Source: Flavobacteriales bacterium (lineage in GTDB: Bacteria; Bacteroidota; Bacteroidia; CAIKAF01). From it: 45,565 nucleotides of DNA. The notes under the pieces are model-generated. The model saw nothing but the letters and a program-made list of their open reading frames with translations, searched no databases and was not told the DNA's origin. The position numbers and the translations under genes were made by a program. Location: NCBI GenBank assembly GCA_025055575.1, contig JANWWP010000005.1, forward strand, positions 1 through 45,565, in the 5' to 3' direction. The stretch's first letter is position 1, and the number at the start of each line of letters is the position of its first letter. Positions 9,567 through 17,693 of this stretch are shown here, one piece after another.

Positions 9567-10823
9567 CTAATTTGGTTCTGGATTGGAATCCAAAACATGG
9601 AGCACCTGATGGGTGATGCGATCGGATGCTCCGGCGTGTCTGAGAAAATATGCGTCACAAGCGGTTCTAACTTGTTCCAAGTACTGAACATTGAAGGCTG
9701 CGAGTGCGGTTTTCAGTTCCCGGGCATCCTCAATAATGCGTAATACACCGGCTTCCTGAAGTTCTAAAGCTTCGCGAAACCTTTCTACACGCGGCCCGCA
9801 AAATACCGGTATCCGCCAGACCGCGGCTTCCAATGTATTGTGAACTCCCCGCCCAAAACCGCCTCCGACATAGGCCCACTCGGCCAGCCCATATAACCAC
9901 GACAAAACGCCCATCTCCAGCAACACATGCAACCCGGGCCGGGCGTTTTTCAGCAATTCGGAAACACGCTCCCAGGTCTCGCATTCAAGCTTTTTTAGTT
10001 GGGTCTCCAAAGTCTGCAAAAATTCCCGGGGTTTATGAGGACAGACAATACATACACATGTGCTCCTGAGTTCTTTAAATACCGGTTCTAATACCGGCAT
10101 ATCTTGCGGCCAAACACTGCCGAGTACCACAAGGGGATGCGCCGGCCTCGAAAAAGCCTGCTCCACGGATGCCCTTCTACTACGAATATCGAGCACGCGG
10201 TCCACCCTTGTATCGCCAACAATTTCGGCTTCTGCACCGCAGGCTTCCACAAATTTTTGGGAAACGCCGTCCTGGACCCAAATTTTTGTAAACAAGGGCA
10301 GCACCCTTCGGAAAAAAAGCAAAAGGCGCTTGTGACGGGGTGTAAAGTGCGCTGAAATCAAAAAAAGGGGAATACCCCGTTGGCGCACCTCATTTAAAAT
10401 ACCCCACCAAAACTCATACTTTACAAAGATCGCAAGCGTAGGATTCCATTGATTTAGAAAGCGACGGATGTCTTCTGGACGGTCGTCCGGCAAAAATGCC
10501 AGGGCATGGGCCGGCCAATCCTTTTTGCGCAAAGCAAAGTTGAAACCCGACCCCGAAAACACCGTAACAAGCAGGAAGGCTTCAGGCCGTGCATAGCGTA
10601 ATCGTTCAAGGATGGGAATAGCCTGTTCCAACTCGCCGGCCGAAGCACAATGAAACCATACAACTTTATCCCCTGGAGCCGGATGTTTCCAGCACTTGGG
10701 CGGTTTGGAGAGGCCTTGAACCCTCTGGCGGGCTGCCGAATGCCCCAAAGCGGCCAAAAAATGCAGAATAGTAAAATAGGCCCGTGTGGCTCCCTTGTAA
10801 ATGCCGAACAAAAGGCGGTTCAT
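9567..10823 (-). CDS. waaA: 3-deoxy-D-manno-octulosonic acid (Kdo) transferase
   Basis: A 418-residue GT-B glycosyltransferase of family GT30. The N terminus has a hydrophobic anchor; then the family's WFHCASAGELEQA segment gives the catalytic Glu (about residue 63) that acts as general base. KYEFWWGIL and the LFLISAHF segment are diagnostic of WaaA, and the C-terminal half has the nucleotide-sugar site (YVGGGFGRGVHNTLEAA). It moves Kdo from CMP-Kdo to lipid A precursor at the cytoplasmic face of the inner membrane. It overlaps the upstream barrel-like gene by 4 bp (ATGA), so the two are coupled, and the convergent aminopeptidase gene ends 6 bp away. Confidence 0.95.
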   Translation of the reverse strand: MNRLLFGIYKGATRAYFTILHFLAALGHSAARQRVQGLSKPPKCWKHPAPGDKVVWFHCASAGELEQAIPILERLRYARPEAFLLVTVFSGSGFNFALRKKDWPAHALAFLPDDRPEDIRRFLNQWNPTLAIFVKYEFWWGILNEVRQRGIPLFLISAHFTPRHKRLLLFFRRVLPLFTKIWVQDGVSQKFVEACGAEAEIVGDTRVDRVLDIRSRRASVEQAFSRPAHPLVVLGSVWPQDMPVLEPVFKELRSTCVCIVCPHKPREFLQTLETQLKKLECETWERVSELLKNARPGLHVLLEMGVLSWLYGLAEWAYVGGGFGRGVHNTLEAAVWRIPVFCGPRVERFREALELQEAGVLRIIEDARELKTALAAFNVQYLEQVRTACDAYFLRHAGASDRITHQVLHVLDSNPEPN

Positions 10824-11581
10824 CGGGTGTAATAAAACTCCGAAGGCCTTATGTAAGCCGGGATCATCCAGGCCAGTTTAATGGCGAAGGCAATATCGGA
10901 ATAGGTGCGCGCATCGGGGGTCCCACTGTCATAATTAAACCCTCTCAAACTCCGAGTAAAAGCTTCCTGAAAAGCCACGCCGGTGCGAAAAGTAATGCGC
11001 TTGTTGTTGCTGAAAAAAATGTAGCCGACCTCCTGTACGAGGCCTATTCCTCCGCGCAGTCGGTCGTAGCCTTTTTTATACTCCCCTTGAAGCGCCGGCA
11101 CATTATTGTTTTGTACTTCTATTCGTATTTTATGACCGTGCCAACCCGCCCCGGCCTTCAAATACAAACCGCAGTTGGGATTGGGCCCCCAGCGCACCAA
11201 CAGCGTTCCCACAGAAAATACTGCGTGCCAACCCCTAAATAAAATGCGAACATCGGCAAAACCCCCGTCCTGGGCTATGATAAATCCATCGTCGGTGGCC
11301 AGGCGCGTGAGGGCATCTTTTTCCCGGATGCGATTGCCGGTGAAAAAGGCACCTTCCCCTTCCCAATAAAAATTACGGGAAGTTTTGTAAAAAATACTGC
11401 CACCCACCCCATAGAATACCCCCGTGCGCTGCCGCAAGTCGGCCATTGGAAAATAAAAACCTGCTCCCGGCGCAAACACCACGGCACGCACTGTGGAATC
11501 CCTGACATTGATTTGTTGCCAAGCTCGGGAGCCGGAAGCAGCTGCTAAAAGAAACCCTAAACAATAGGTTCTGAAGGCCAT
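10820..11581 (-). CDS. Outer-membrane beta-barrel-like protein upstream of waaA
   Basis: A 253-residue exported protein with a signal peptide (about residues 1-20, ending near SRAWQ). The mature part has alternating strands rich in Gly, Phe and Tyr (GAGFYFPMADL, YGVGGSIFY, GLYLKAGAGWHG) as in small outer-membrane barrels of 8-12 strands. It is not a known enzyme. The ATG at 11581 is preceded 12 nt upstream by a perfect TAAGTTTG box. Its stop overlaps the start of waaA, a lipopolysaccharide gene, so a role in outer-membrane biogenesis is plausible but inferred. Confidence 0.72.
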   Translation of the reverse strand: MAFRTYCLGFLLAAASGSRAWQQINVRDSTVRAVVFAPGAGFYFPMADLRQRTGVFYGVGGSIFYKTSRNFYWEGEGAFFTGNRIREKDALTRLATDDGFIIAQDGGFADVRILFRGWHAVFSVGTLLVRWGPNPNCGLYLKAGAGWHGHKIRIEVQNNNVPALQGEYKKGYDRLRGGIGLVQEVGYIFFSNNKRITFRTGVAFQEAFTRSLRGFNYDSGTPDARTYSDIAFAIKLAWMIPAYIRPSEFYYTR

Positions 11582-11593
11582 GAGAGTTTACGG

Positions 11594-11601
11594 CAAACTT
11601 A
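11594..11601 (-). promoter_or_regulatory. -7 box (TAAGTTTG) of the barrel-waaA operon
   Basis: A perfect match to the Bacteroidetes TAnnTTTG box on the minus strand, ending 12 nt before the ATG at 11581. Predicted leader 5-8 nt. Confidence 0.55.
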
Positions 11602-11658
11602 TAGAAACTAACCTGGAGATTTTGCCGCTACATGAGGGGGCAAATACAGGTCTTGACT

Positions 11659-11665
11659 TATTTTG
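11659..11665 (+). promoter_or_regulatory. Candidate -7 box (TATTTTG) of the amidohydrolase operon
   Basis: TATTTTG is one base shorter than TAnnTTTG and lies 5 nt before the ATG at 11671. It faces away from the divergent barrel-waaA promoter 60 bp to the left. Support comes mainly from the same geometry seen elsewhere in the window. Confidence 0.4.
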
Positions 11666-11670
11666 CAACC

Positions 11671-12984
11671 ATGCATTCCAGCCTTCTTTTGACTTTATTC
11701 CTGTTTCTAACAAGCCATTGGTTTTGTCTTTTAAGCCAGCGCCCCGTGCCCCAAAATGCCCCTGACAAGCCTCTCGTTTTTAAAGGTCTGACTTTGCACA
11801 TGGGCAACGGACAAAAAATCCAGGACGGCGTTTTGGCGATACACCAGGGACGTATTGTTTATTCCGGCCCCAGAGCGGGGTTTTCTGAAATTCCCAATGC
11901 AGAAGTTCGTGAGTTTAAGGATGCCCATGCCTATCCAGGTTTCATTTTGATGGACAACATACTAGGACTCACGGAAACCGATGCGCTCAAGCCCACGCAT
12001 GATTTTCGGGAAACCGGTGAAATAAACCCGGAAGTACGGGCCTGCGTAGCGTTCAACACCGATTCCAAAATAATTCCCACCGTTCGCAGCAATGGGATAC
12101 TCCTTGTGCAAAGCACCCCGCGGGGCGCTTTATTAGCGGGAACATCGGCCGTGATGCGTCTGGATGGCTGGAACTGGGAAGACGCGGCCGTGCTGTGTCA
12201 GGATGGCGTCCATGTGTATTGGCCAGAAAGCCCAGTGCGCACGCGCCAAAAGTCCGAAGATGCTAAGGAAGACCCGGACATTTCCCGAAAATCAAAACTA
12301 CAACGTTTGGAACTTTTCTTTAGGCAGGCCCAGGCGTATGCTTTCAACCAGAATCCTCCCCAGGAAAAAAATATTCATTTGGAAGCTCTAAAACCTGTTT
12401 TAAAGGGAACCTCGCCGTTATACATTCACGCCTCCGGTGCGGTGTCAGTGGTGGAAGCTCTGGATTTTTTCAAAGCCTTTGGAAATATCCGGCGCGTGCT
12501 ATGTGGTATGCCGGATACAGGCCGAGCCCTCGATTACATTCAGGAAGAAAAGATACCTGTCATCCTCTCAAGGATTCACGCTTTGCCGCCGCGGGATGAC
12601 GCCGACTACGATTTGCCCTACCGCATGCCGGCCATTTTGGAGCGCCGCGGCATTCCCTTTGCGCTCAGTTATGCGGGAGACATGGAAGCCATGGGGTCCA
12701 GGAACCTCCCCTTCCTGGCAGGCACGGCAGTAGCATTTGGCCTGGACTATGAACGTGCGGTGGCCGCCATCTCTTCCGTTCCTGCGAAAATACTGGGGAT
12801 CGAAAAAGACTACGGCTCGCTGGAAAAGGGTAAAAGCGCTACTTTTTTTATTTCGCTTGGGGATGCTTTAGACATGCGGACCCAGGATGTTAAAATAGCT
12901 TTTATAGATGGCCGACCTCTGGACCTCGATAACCACCAAAAAGTGCTGTACCGCCAATATCTTCAAAAATACGGCCTCAATTGA
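11671..12984 (+). CDS. Secreted amidohydrolase-superfamily protein lacking the first metal motif
   Basis: A 437-residue protein from the ATG at 11671, which gives a clean signal peptide (MHSSLLLTLFLFL). An upstream in-frame start at 11632 would add 13 residues and spoil the signal. The fold is the amidohydrolase TIM barrel with its beta-sandwich (LVFKGLTLHMGNGQKIQDG at the front; DYGSLEKGKSATFFISLGD at the back). The HxH motif expected after PGFI is replaced by LMDNILGL, so the binuclear metal site is incomplete. A His (YIHASG) and an Asp (SYAGD) remain. Similar HxH-less proteins occur in Bacteroidetes, so this looks like a family trait. Substrate unknown. The glycosyltransferase gene starts 8 bp after its stop. 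Confidence 0.78.
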   Translation: MHSSLLLTLFLFLTSHWFCLLSQRPVPQNAPDKPLVFKGLTLHMGNGQKIQDGVLAIHQGRIVYSGPRAGFSEIPNAEVREFKDAHAYPGFILMDNILGLTETDALKPTHDFRETGEINPEVRACVAFNTDSKIIPTVRSNGILLVQSTPRGALLAGTSAVMRLDGWNWEDAAVLCQDGVHVYWPESPVRTRQKSEDAKEDPDISRKSKLQRLELFFRQAQAYAFNQNPPQEKNIHLEALKPVLKGTSPLYIHASGAVSVVEALDFFKAFGNIRRVLCGMPDTGRALDYIQEEKIPVILSRIHALPPRDDADYDLPYRMPAILERRGIPFALSYAGDMEAMGSRNLPFLAGTAVAFGLDYERAVAAISSVPAKILGIEKDYGSLEKGKSATFFISLGDALDMRTQDVKIAFIDGRPLDLDNHQKVLYRQYLQKYGLN

Positions 12985-12992
12985 GAGGCGCC

Positions 12993-14135
12993 ATGCGCAT
13001 TGCCCACGTCATTCCCAACCTGGCCCGCGGGGGCGCGGAACGCCTCACGCTGGACGTGGTGCACCATCTTCGACAATTGGGCCATGAAGCAGAAATCTTC
13101 TGTCTTGAAAACACCTATTTGTACCGAAGCGATTACCCTCTCATACAACCCATAGTAATAGAAGATCACTTTAAACCTTCCCTGAAGAAACCCCTATTGG
13201 GCCCATCCCGGGACACCTTATGCCTGGAATTGGAAAAGTGGAAACCCGATGTGGTGCACAGCCACCTCTGGGCGGCGGAAGTGGCCCTGGTGCCTTATTG
13301 GAAAGCCCCGCGCTTCGTGACCCATGTTCATGACAATATGCCCCAACTCAGCGCGTCATTGGGGGCAAAAAAATTACAACGCCGAGCCCTCACAGACAGC
13401 TATGAACGATTTCTCGTATTAAGAAGTTGGCGAAAAAAAAAGGCCCGATTACTATGTATTTCAAAAGATGCGATGGCCTACATCCAATGTCATACACCCC
13501 GCTCCATAGCCCGGAATGCTTTGTACTGGCCCAATGCCATTGACATAGAACGCTTTCGCACTTGGCAAGGGAAAAGCCGCATCCCCAAAGAGGGCCGCCC
13601 CCTCACCCTGGTGAATGCCGGCAGCTTTGTTCCCAAAAAAAATCAGGCCTTTCTATTAGAAGTGCTGAGATCCTTAATCAGCACTTACCAGACCGATGCC
13701 CGGCTCATTTTATTGGGAGAGGGTCCATTAAGAGAAGAAGTGATCCAAAAAGCGCGGGAAATGGGTTTGTCAGAAAAAGTGGAGATTCCAGGCAATGTGG
13801 CTCAGGTGGAAAACTGGTTTCAAAGGGCGGATATCTATGTACACAGCGCTCTTTACGAACCCTTTGGTCTTGTGATTTTGGAAGCCATGGCTGCGGGGCT
13901 ACCTGTGGTGGCTTTAGATGGTCGTGGCAACCGGGATTTCATGCAGGATGGGAAAAACGGATACCTCATCCCCCAAGCGGAAGCCGGTGTATTCGCAGAG
14001 AAAATTTGGAATATCCACCACCACGAATCTCTAAGACAAAAGTTTATCCAGGCCGGACTGGCCACAGCTGAGAACTACGATATGCGCCGGTATTGTGAAA
14101 AGCTCCTGCAAGAGGTGTATGGAGTCCCAACCTGA
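12993..14135 (+). CDS. Glycosyltransferase family 4 (GT-B)
   Basis: A 380-residue enzyme from the ATG at 12993 (MRIAHVIPNLARGGAER). That N-terminal string is the usual start of this family, so the TTG four codons upstream is not chosen. The C-terminal half has the nucleotide-sugar site with the E-x7-E region (YEPFGLVILEAMAAGLPVVA). It transfers a sugar from a nucleotide donor to a glycan or lipid acceptor. The gene overlaps the acyltransferase gene by 17 bp and follows the amidohydrolase-like gene closely, so the three form one operon, probably for a surface polysaccharide or glycolipid. Donor and acceptor are unknown. Confidence 0.88.
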   Translation: MRIAHVIPNLARGGAERLTLDVVHHLRQLGHEAEIFCLENTYLYRSDYPLIQPIVIEDHFKPSLKKPLLGPSRDTLCLELEKWKPDVVHSHLWAAEVALVPYWKAPRFVTHVHDNMPQLSASLGAKKLQRRALTDSYERFLVLRSWRKKKARLLCISKDAMAYIQCHTPRSIARNALYWPNAIDIERFRTWQGKSRIPKEGRPLTLVNAGSFVPKKNQAFLLEVLRSLISTYQTDARLILLGEGPLREEVIQKAREMGLSEKVEIPGNVAQVENWFQRADIYVHSALYEPFGLVILEAMAAGLPVVALDGRGNRDFMQDGKNGYLIPQAEAGVFAEKIWNIHHHESLRQKFIQAGLATAENYDMRRYCEKLLQEVYGVPT

Positions 14136-15147
14136 GACGCCCAAACCGCTGCAAAGACGGCCTTGGTTGGACCTCATGCGGATGCTGGCCGCCGTGTGGG
14201 TGTTCTTATTTCACTTTGCCAGAGAGCATCCCGTTTTTCAAACCTGGCCATGGCGATATGTGGCCGCCTCGGGCGCGTGGGGCGTGAGTTTTTTCTTTAT
14301 GCTGTCCGGGTATGTGCTCATGCGGCAATATGGGCCTAAGGGTCAATTTTCAATAGACGTTTCTTCAATTGGTCTTTTCTATAAACGCCGCTTGCTTCGA
14401 ATTGCCCCCGTTTACTATGCTACACTTTTCGTTTTTCTTTTTTTTAACTTTTTTGTACTGAGTGAAGAACCCCCGCTAAAAGCAGTTTTCCTGCATTTGT
14501 TGGGTATTCAGGCCTGGTTTCGGGATTATGCACTGAGCCTCAACTTCCCATCCTGGAGTCTTTCCTGTGAAGCATTTTTTTATTTGACTTTTCCGCTGTG
14601 GGTGAAAATCTTCCGGTATTTTCCTGATAATATCAGATCGGAATGTGCCAGATGGGGCTGGCTGCTGCCGATGGTATGGTGTGCCTGCGGTATAGAAAAA
14701 TGGCTGGGGTTATACCACCCTATCACCAATTTGCCCCTGTTTATTTCAGGCATCTTTTTGGCCTTGTACCGCGGCCCGATGATCTGGCCGGCCGCTATGG
14801 CCTTTCTGTGGCTGCTTATGGGCACCGGCCTGCCTTACGATATGTGGCGTCTTTGCGAAAGCAATGGAGTCTCTGCAAGCCCGGTTTTTGCATGCTTGAT
14901 CCTGGTGGGCGCCCGTGGCGCCGGAAAAGTGGCACAACTCTCGGATGTGTGCCGCATTTTGGGAGAAATCAGCTATCCCTTTTATCTTGGTCAGTACCTA
15001 AGCTTTTTAATCACAAAATATCTGTACTGGCAATTTTTCCATCCCCTGTGGAAGGGTTTCCATGCAGGGCATATATTCTTGATCAATACTTGCCTGGCTC
15101 TCATTTTCGTTTTTTGTGTAGAACGACCGTTGAGAAGAAGTTTTTAA
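14119..15147 (+). CDS. Membrane acyltransferase, acyltransferase-3 (OafA/YrhL-like) family
   Basis: A 342-residue polytopic membrane protein from ATG 14119; a GTG at 14095 would add eight residues. About ten hydrophobic helices are visible. Family marks are the first-helix segment LDLMRMLAAVWVFLFHFAR with its catalytic His, the YKRRLLRIAPVYY basic loop, and PSWSLSCEAFFYLTFP. Such proteins move acetyl or other acyl groups across the inner membrane onto sugars. The gene starts inside the end of the glycosyltransferase gene, which suggests that it decorates the same glycan. Confidence 0.9.
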   Translation: MESQPETPKPLQRRPWLDLMRMLAAVWVFLFHFAREHPVFQTWPWRYVAASGAWGVSFFFMLSGYVLMRQYGPKGQFSIDVSSIGLFYKRRLLRIAPVYYATLFVFLFFNFFVLSEEPPLKAVFLHLLGIQAWFRDYALSLNFPSWSLSCEAFFYLTFPLWVKIFRYFPDNIRSECARWGWLLPMVWCACGIEKWLGLYHPITNLPLFISGIFLALYRGPMIWPAAMAFLWLLMGTGLPYDMWRLCESNGVSASPVFACLILVGARGAGKVAQLSDVCRILGEISYPFYLGQYLSFLITKYLYWQFFHPLWKGFHAGHIFLINTCLALIFVFCVERPLRRSF

Positions 15148-15181
15148 AATTTTAAGAAGTGTTCACAGACCGGATTTTTCG

Positions 15182-15189
15182 GAAATTTG
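15182..15189 (+). promoter_or_regulatory. Candidate -7 box (GAAATTTG) of the OmpA-family gene
   Basis: Only TTTG is conserved (the leading TA is GA), but TTTG followed by CCCTT and then the start codon is identical to the arrangement at 34742-34755. It argues for the GTG at 15195 as the true start. Confidence 0.35.
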
Positions 15190-15194
15190 CCCTT

Positions 15195-17207
15195 GTGAAA
15201 ATTCTGAATGCCTGGCTTTGTATAAGCCTTCAGGCATGGGCTGCTGCGGTGAGCGCCAGGGCTCAGAATCTGGTAGTGAACGGAAGTTTTGAGGAACACA
15301 TTGGATGTGTTTATCACTATTTGAAGGACCTGAATTCCTGCAACTTCAACCCATTGGCGCGCGCTGTGGTGGAAGGGTGGTTCACCCCGGCCGACCGCCG
15401 CGCCGATTACTTCCACCCCTGCAATACCGCCGATGGCTACAAACCACCAAAAACCCAGTACGGCCTGGTGTATCCGGCCGATGGCGAAGCCTGTGTAGGC
15501 CTTTGGTATTATCGGGACGCCGAAACCTCGGCCTCGCGGGATTACCTTATCGGCACGCTGAAGGAACCTTTACAAGCAGGTAAAACCTACTATGTTTCTT
15601 ACAAAGTGCGCTTGTCGGAATATTCCCAGTTGGCCGGTCCGGCTCCGGGCCTCTGGGTCACCAGCCGCAAGCTGAAGCCTGAGGATCTGGCCATTGGGTT
15701 CAGCGCCCGTGAAGCCCAGATCAACCCTGACACGGCCCAGTATATTTGGGACAAAACACGCTGGTACACCATCACCGGCAGCTTTAAAGCCGAGGGCCAC
15801 GAAAGATACATAGTGATTGGCTACTTCGGAAAACGAAAAGATCCCCCTCTTTTATATCTAAAAGACCACAAAGCCGAAGGGTTTTCACCTGAATGTTATC
15901 ATCTTCTGGACGATGTGTATTTGGGTTTGGAGCCTCCGTCAGTTCGGGAGCCTCTGCCAGCCGCTAAACCCGTAAATTATGTGATCTATAGGAGAGGCTA
16001 CCAGTGGCTGGAGGGACGCGTCACCGACCGGGAAACGCAAACACCCCTGCCCAACGCTGAACTTTTGCTTTACGAAACAGAACGCCCCCAATTTGCTGAA
16101 AAAATTCGCCTTTCCAAAGATGGCCGTTTCCGCACCTCCGTGCCTCGGGGCAAATACATTGCCGTCGCCCGACATCCGGGGTATCTGCCCCGTGCAGCCT
16201 ACTGTGAGTCCGCCGTTTTTGAGGAAACTATGGACCTGAAACTCACACCCGTAAAAAAAAGTCATACCATGCAGCTCCTCAATTATTACACCTACTCGGA
16301 CGGCCAGTTGAGATTTCAAAGGTTTTGTCCGGAAGAACTCCGTGAACTTGCGGCTTTCCTTATTGAAAATCCGAACGTAAAAATCCAGATTAACAGCCGG
16401 GGATATCGCCAGCGGGATAAGCAGGAGTCGGCTGAGGATATCCAGTATGAAACCGAAGCCAGAGCCCGAGAAATTGCCGATTTTCTCACGGACGCCGGCG
16501 TGCTGGGATACCAAGTGACAGCGCGCGGGCTGGGCCTCAGCCAAGGCCAAGGCTTTGCCGATGAAGTAGAGGTGATCGAAGTGCTGCAAAAACCAGACAA
16601 TCGGCCACGCTTTCCATTGCTCATCCAGCTTTTTCATGCTGAAACAAAAATGCCTGTCTCTGGCTCCGTGAATCTTATGAATTTGGAAAGTGGCGCCGTG
16701 AAAGTGCTGGAGGCCCAGGACGGCAGGGCAGTGAGTAAAATTTTGCCTGGCGCCTACACCATATCGGCCGTAATTCCTGGCTTTTTACCCGTGGCCGAAA
16801 ATTTTGAAATGCCATTGGATGAACACCGCTTGACGCTGTATCTGACCCCGATTGAAAACAATACCTTCACGCTGAGAAACATTTCATTTCCACCGAACAG
16901 CACCCAGCCCGACCCTGCATCCTACCCCGTGCTGGACAAAATCGTGGCCCTCATGAAACTGCGGCCTGAAATAGGATTGTCTGTGGAGGGCCACACCGAT
17001 GGATCCAACGAGCGCACGGCCGATGAATACCTTAACGATTTATCGCTGCGCAGAGCGGAAGGAGTCAAAGGTTATTTGGTTTCAAAAGGAATTGATGCCA
17101 GCCGCATCCAGTGCCAAGGATTTGGTCGCAGCCGTCCGGTGGCCGATAACGATACCCCCGAAGGCCGCGCCCTGAACCGACGCATTGAATTCCGTATTTT
17201 GGAATAA
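15195..17207 (+). CDS. Multidomain OmpA-family outer-membrane protein
   Basis: A 670-residue protein from GTG 15195; a longer reading from GTG 15159 is possible but blurs the signal peptide. Order: signal peptide (1-24); a secreted beta-rich domain starting NLVVNGSFEE and ending near DDVYLG (about 24-240), resembling a carbohydrate-binding jelly roll; a carboxypeptidase-regulatory-like beta domain (about 268-335); a degenerate OmpA-like domain (about 356-468); a second regulatory-like domain (about 472-552); and a clear C-terminal OmpA peptidoglycan-binding domain (about 555-670) with EGHTDG and RRIEFRI. The last domain anchors the protein to the cell wall. The interleaved layout suggests a long link between wall and surface. 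Start choice is moderately sure. Confidence 0.85.
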   Translation: MKILNAWLCISLQAWAAAVSARAQNLVVNGSFEEHIGCVYHYLKDLNSCNFNPLARAVVEGWFTPADRRADYFHPCNTADGYKPPKTQYGLVYPADGEACVGLWYYRDAETSASRDYLIGTLKEPLQAGKTYYVSYKVRLSEYSQLAGPAPGLWVTSRKLKPEDLAIGFSAREAQINPDTAQYIWDKTRWYTITGSFKAEGHERYIVIGYFGKRKDPPLLYLKDHKAEGFSPECYHLLDDVYLGLEPPSVREPLPAAKPVNYVIYRRGYQWLEGRVTDRETQTPLPNAELLLYETERPQFAEKIRLSKDGRFRTSVPRGKYIAVARHPGYLPRAAYCESAVFEETMDLKLTPVKKSHTMQLLNYYTYSDGQLRFQRFCPEELRELAAFLIENPNVKIQINSRGYRQRDKQESAEDIQYETEARAREIADFLTDAGVLGYQVTARGLGLSQGQGFADEVEVIEVLQKPDNRPRFPLLIQLFHAETKMPVSGSVNLMNLESGAVKVLEAQDGRAVSKILPGAYTISAVIPGFLPVAENFEMPLDEHRLTLYLTPIENNTFTLRNISFPPNSTQPDPASYPVLDKIVALMKLRPEIGLSVEGHTDGSNERTADEYLNDLSLRRAEGVKGYLVSKGIDASRIQCQGFGRSRPVADNDTPEGRALNRRIEFRILE

Positions 17208-17261
17208 CGTCGGTCGTTTATAACTTTTAATCGAAAAGTCATCCCATTCTGAATACCTAGC

Positions 17262-17269
17262 TAACTTTA
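17262..17269 (+). promoter_or_regulatory. Candidate -7 box (TAACTTTA) of the DivIC/FtsB-like gene
   Basis: Matches TAnnTTTG except the last base and lies 4 nt (CCCT) before the TTG at 17274. The next promoter at 17682 has the same TAACTTT-x-CCCT string. Confidence 0.5.
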
Positions 17270-17273
17270 CCCT

Positions 17274-17642
17274 TTGAAAAAACCCAAAATGTTCAAAATC
17301 CACCGGTTACAAGATTTGGTGAGAAAATTTCAGCCCAAAAGCCGGGTGGCCCGGTGGTGCATTAACAAATACACCCTTACGGTGGGCGTTTTTATAATTT
17401 GGATGTTGTTCTTTGATAAGCAGGATTATTCATATTATCGTCATCTTCAGAAAGAACACGACGAGCTCGTGCGCGACACCACCTATTACCATCAGGAAAT
17501 TCAGAGCGCTCAAGCCCAAATTAGAAAGCTGAAGGGGGATAAAAAGGAATTGGAAAAATTTGCCCGTGAAACATATTTCATGAAGCGGGACGATGAGGTG
17601 GTGTACGTGTTTCTGCCAGATTCGGCTTCCGTCAAGAAATAA
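17274..17642 (+). CDS. DivIC/FtsB-like septum formation protein
   Basis: A 122-residue bitopic membrane protein: a basic cytoplasmic start, one transmembrane helix (LTVGVFIIWMLFF, about residues 35-47), then a coiled coil (about 55-100) and a short conserved region (ARETYFMKRDDEVVYVF) typical of the DivIC/FtsB family, whose FARE/Y-x-M-K-x-x-D/G-E motif is well conserved in Bacteroidetes. These proteins join the division complex with FtsL/FtsQ. The start is TTG if the promoter box just upstream is used; an ATG at 17289 would remove five residues without harm. It lies between the OmpA-family and mutase genes, each with its own promoter. Confidence 0.85.
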   Translation: MKKPKMFKIHRLQDLVRKFQPKSRVARWCINKYTLTVGVFIIWMLFFDKQDYSYYRHLQKEHDELVRDTTYYHQEIQSAQAQIRKLKGDKKELEKFARETYFMKRDDEVVYVFLPDSASVKK

Positions 17643-17681
17643 TCCCGGCCAACACCTTCTGAACCGGCTGGCTGGCTTCAC

Positions 17682-17689
17682 TAACTTTG
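17682..17689 (+). promoter_or_regulatory. -7 box (TAACTTTG) of the mutase small-subunit gene
   Basis: A perfect TAnnTTTG box ending 4 nt before the ATG at 17694. Transcription would begin at or next to the A of ATG, so a leaderless mRNA is predicted. Confidence 0.6.
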
Positions 17690-17693
17690 CCCT

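Noticed and set aside
15939-16637. 232-codon minus-strand frame
   Set aside because: Antisense to the OmpA-family gene, no motif.
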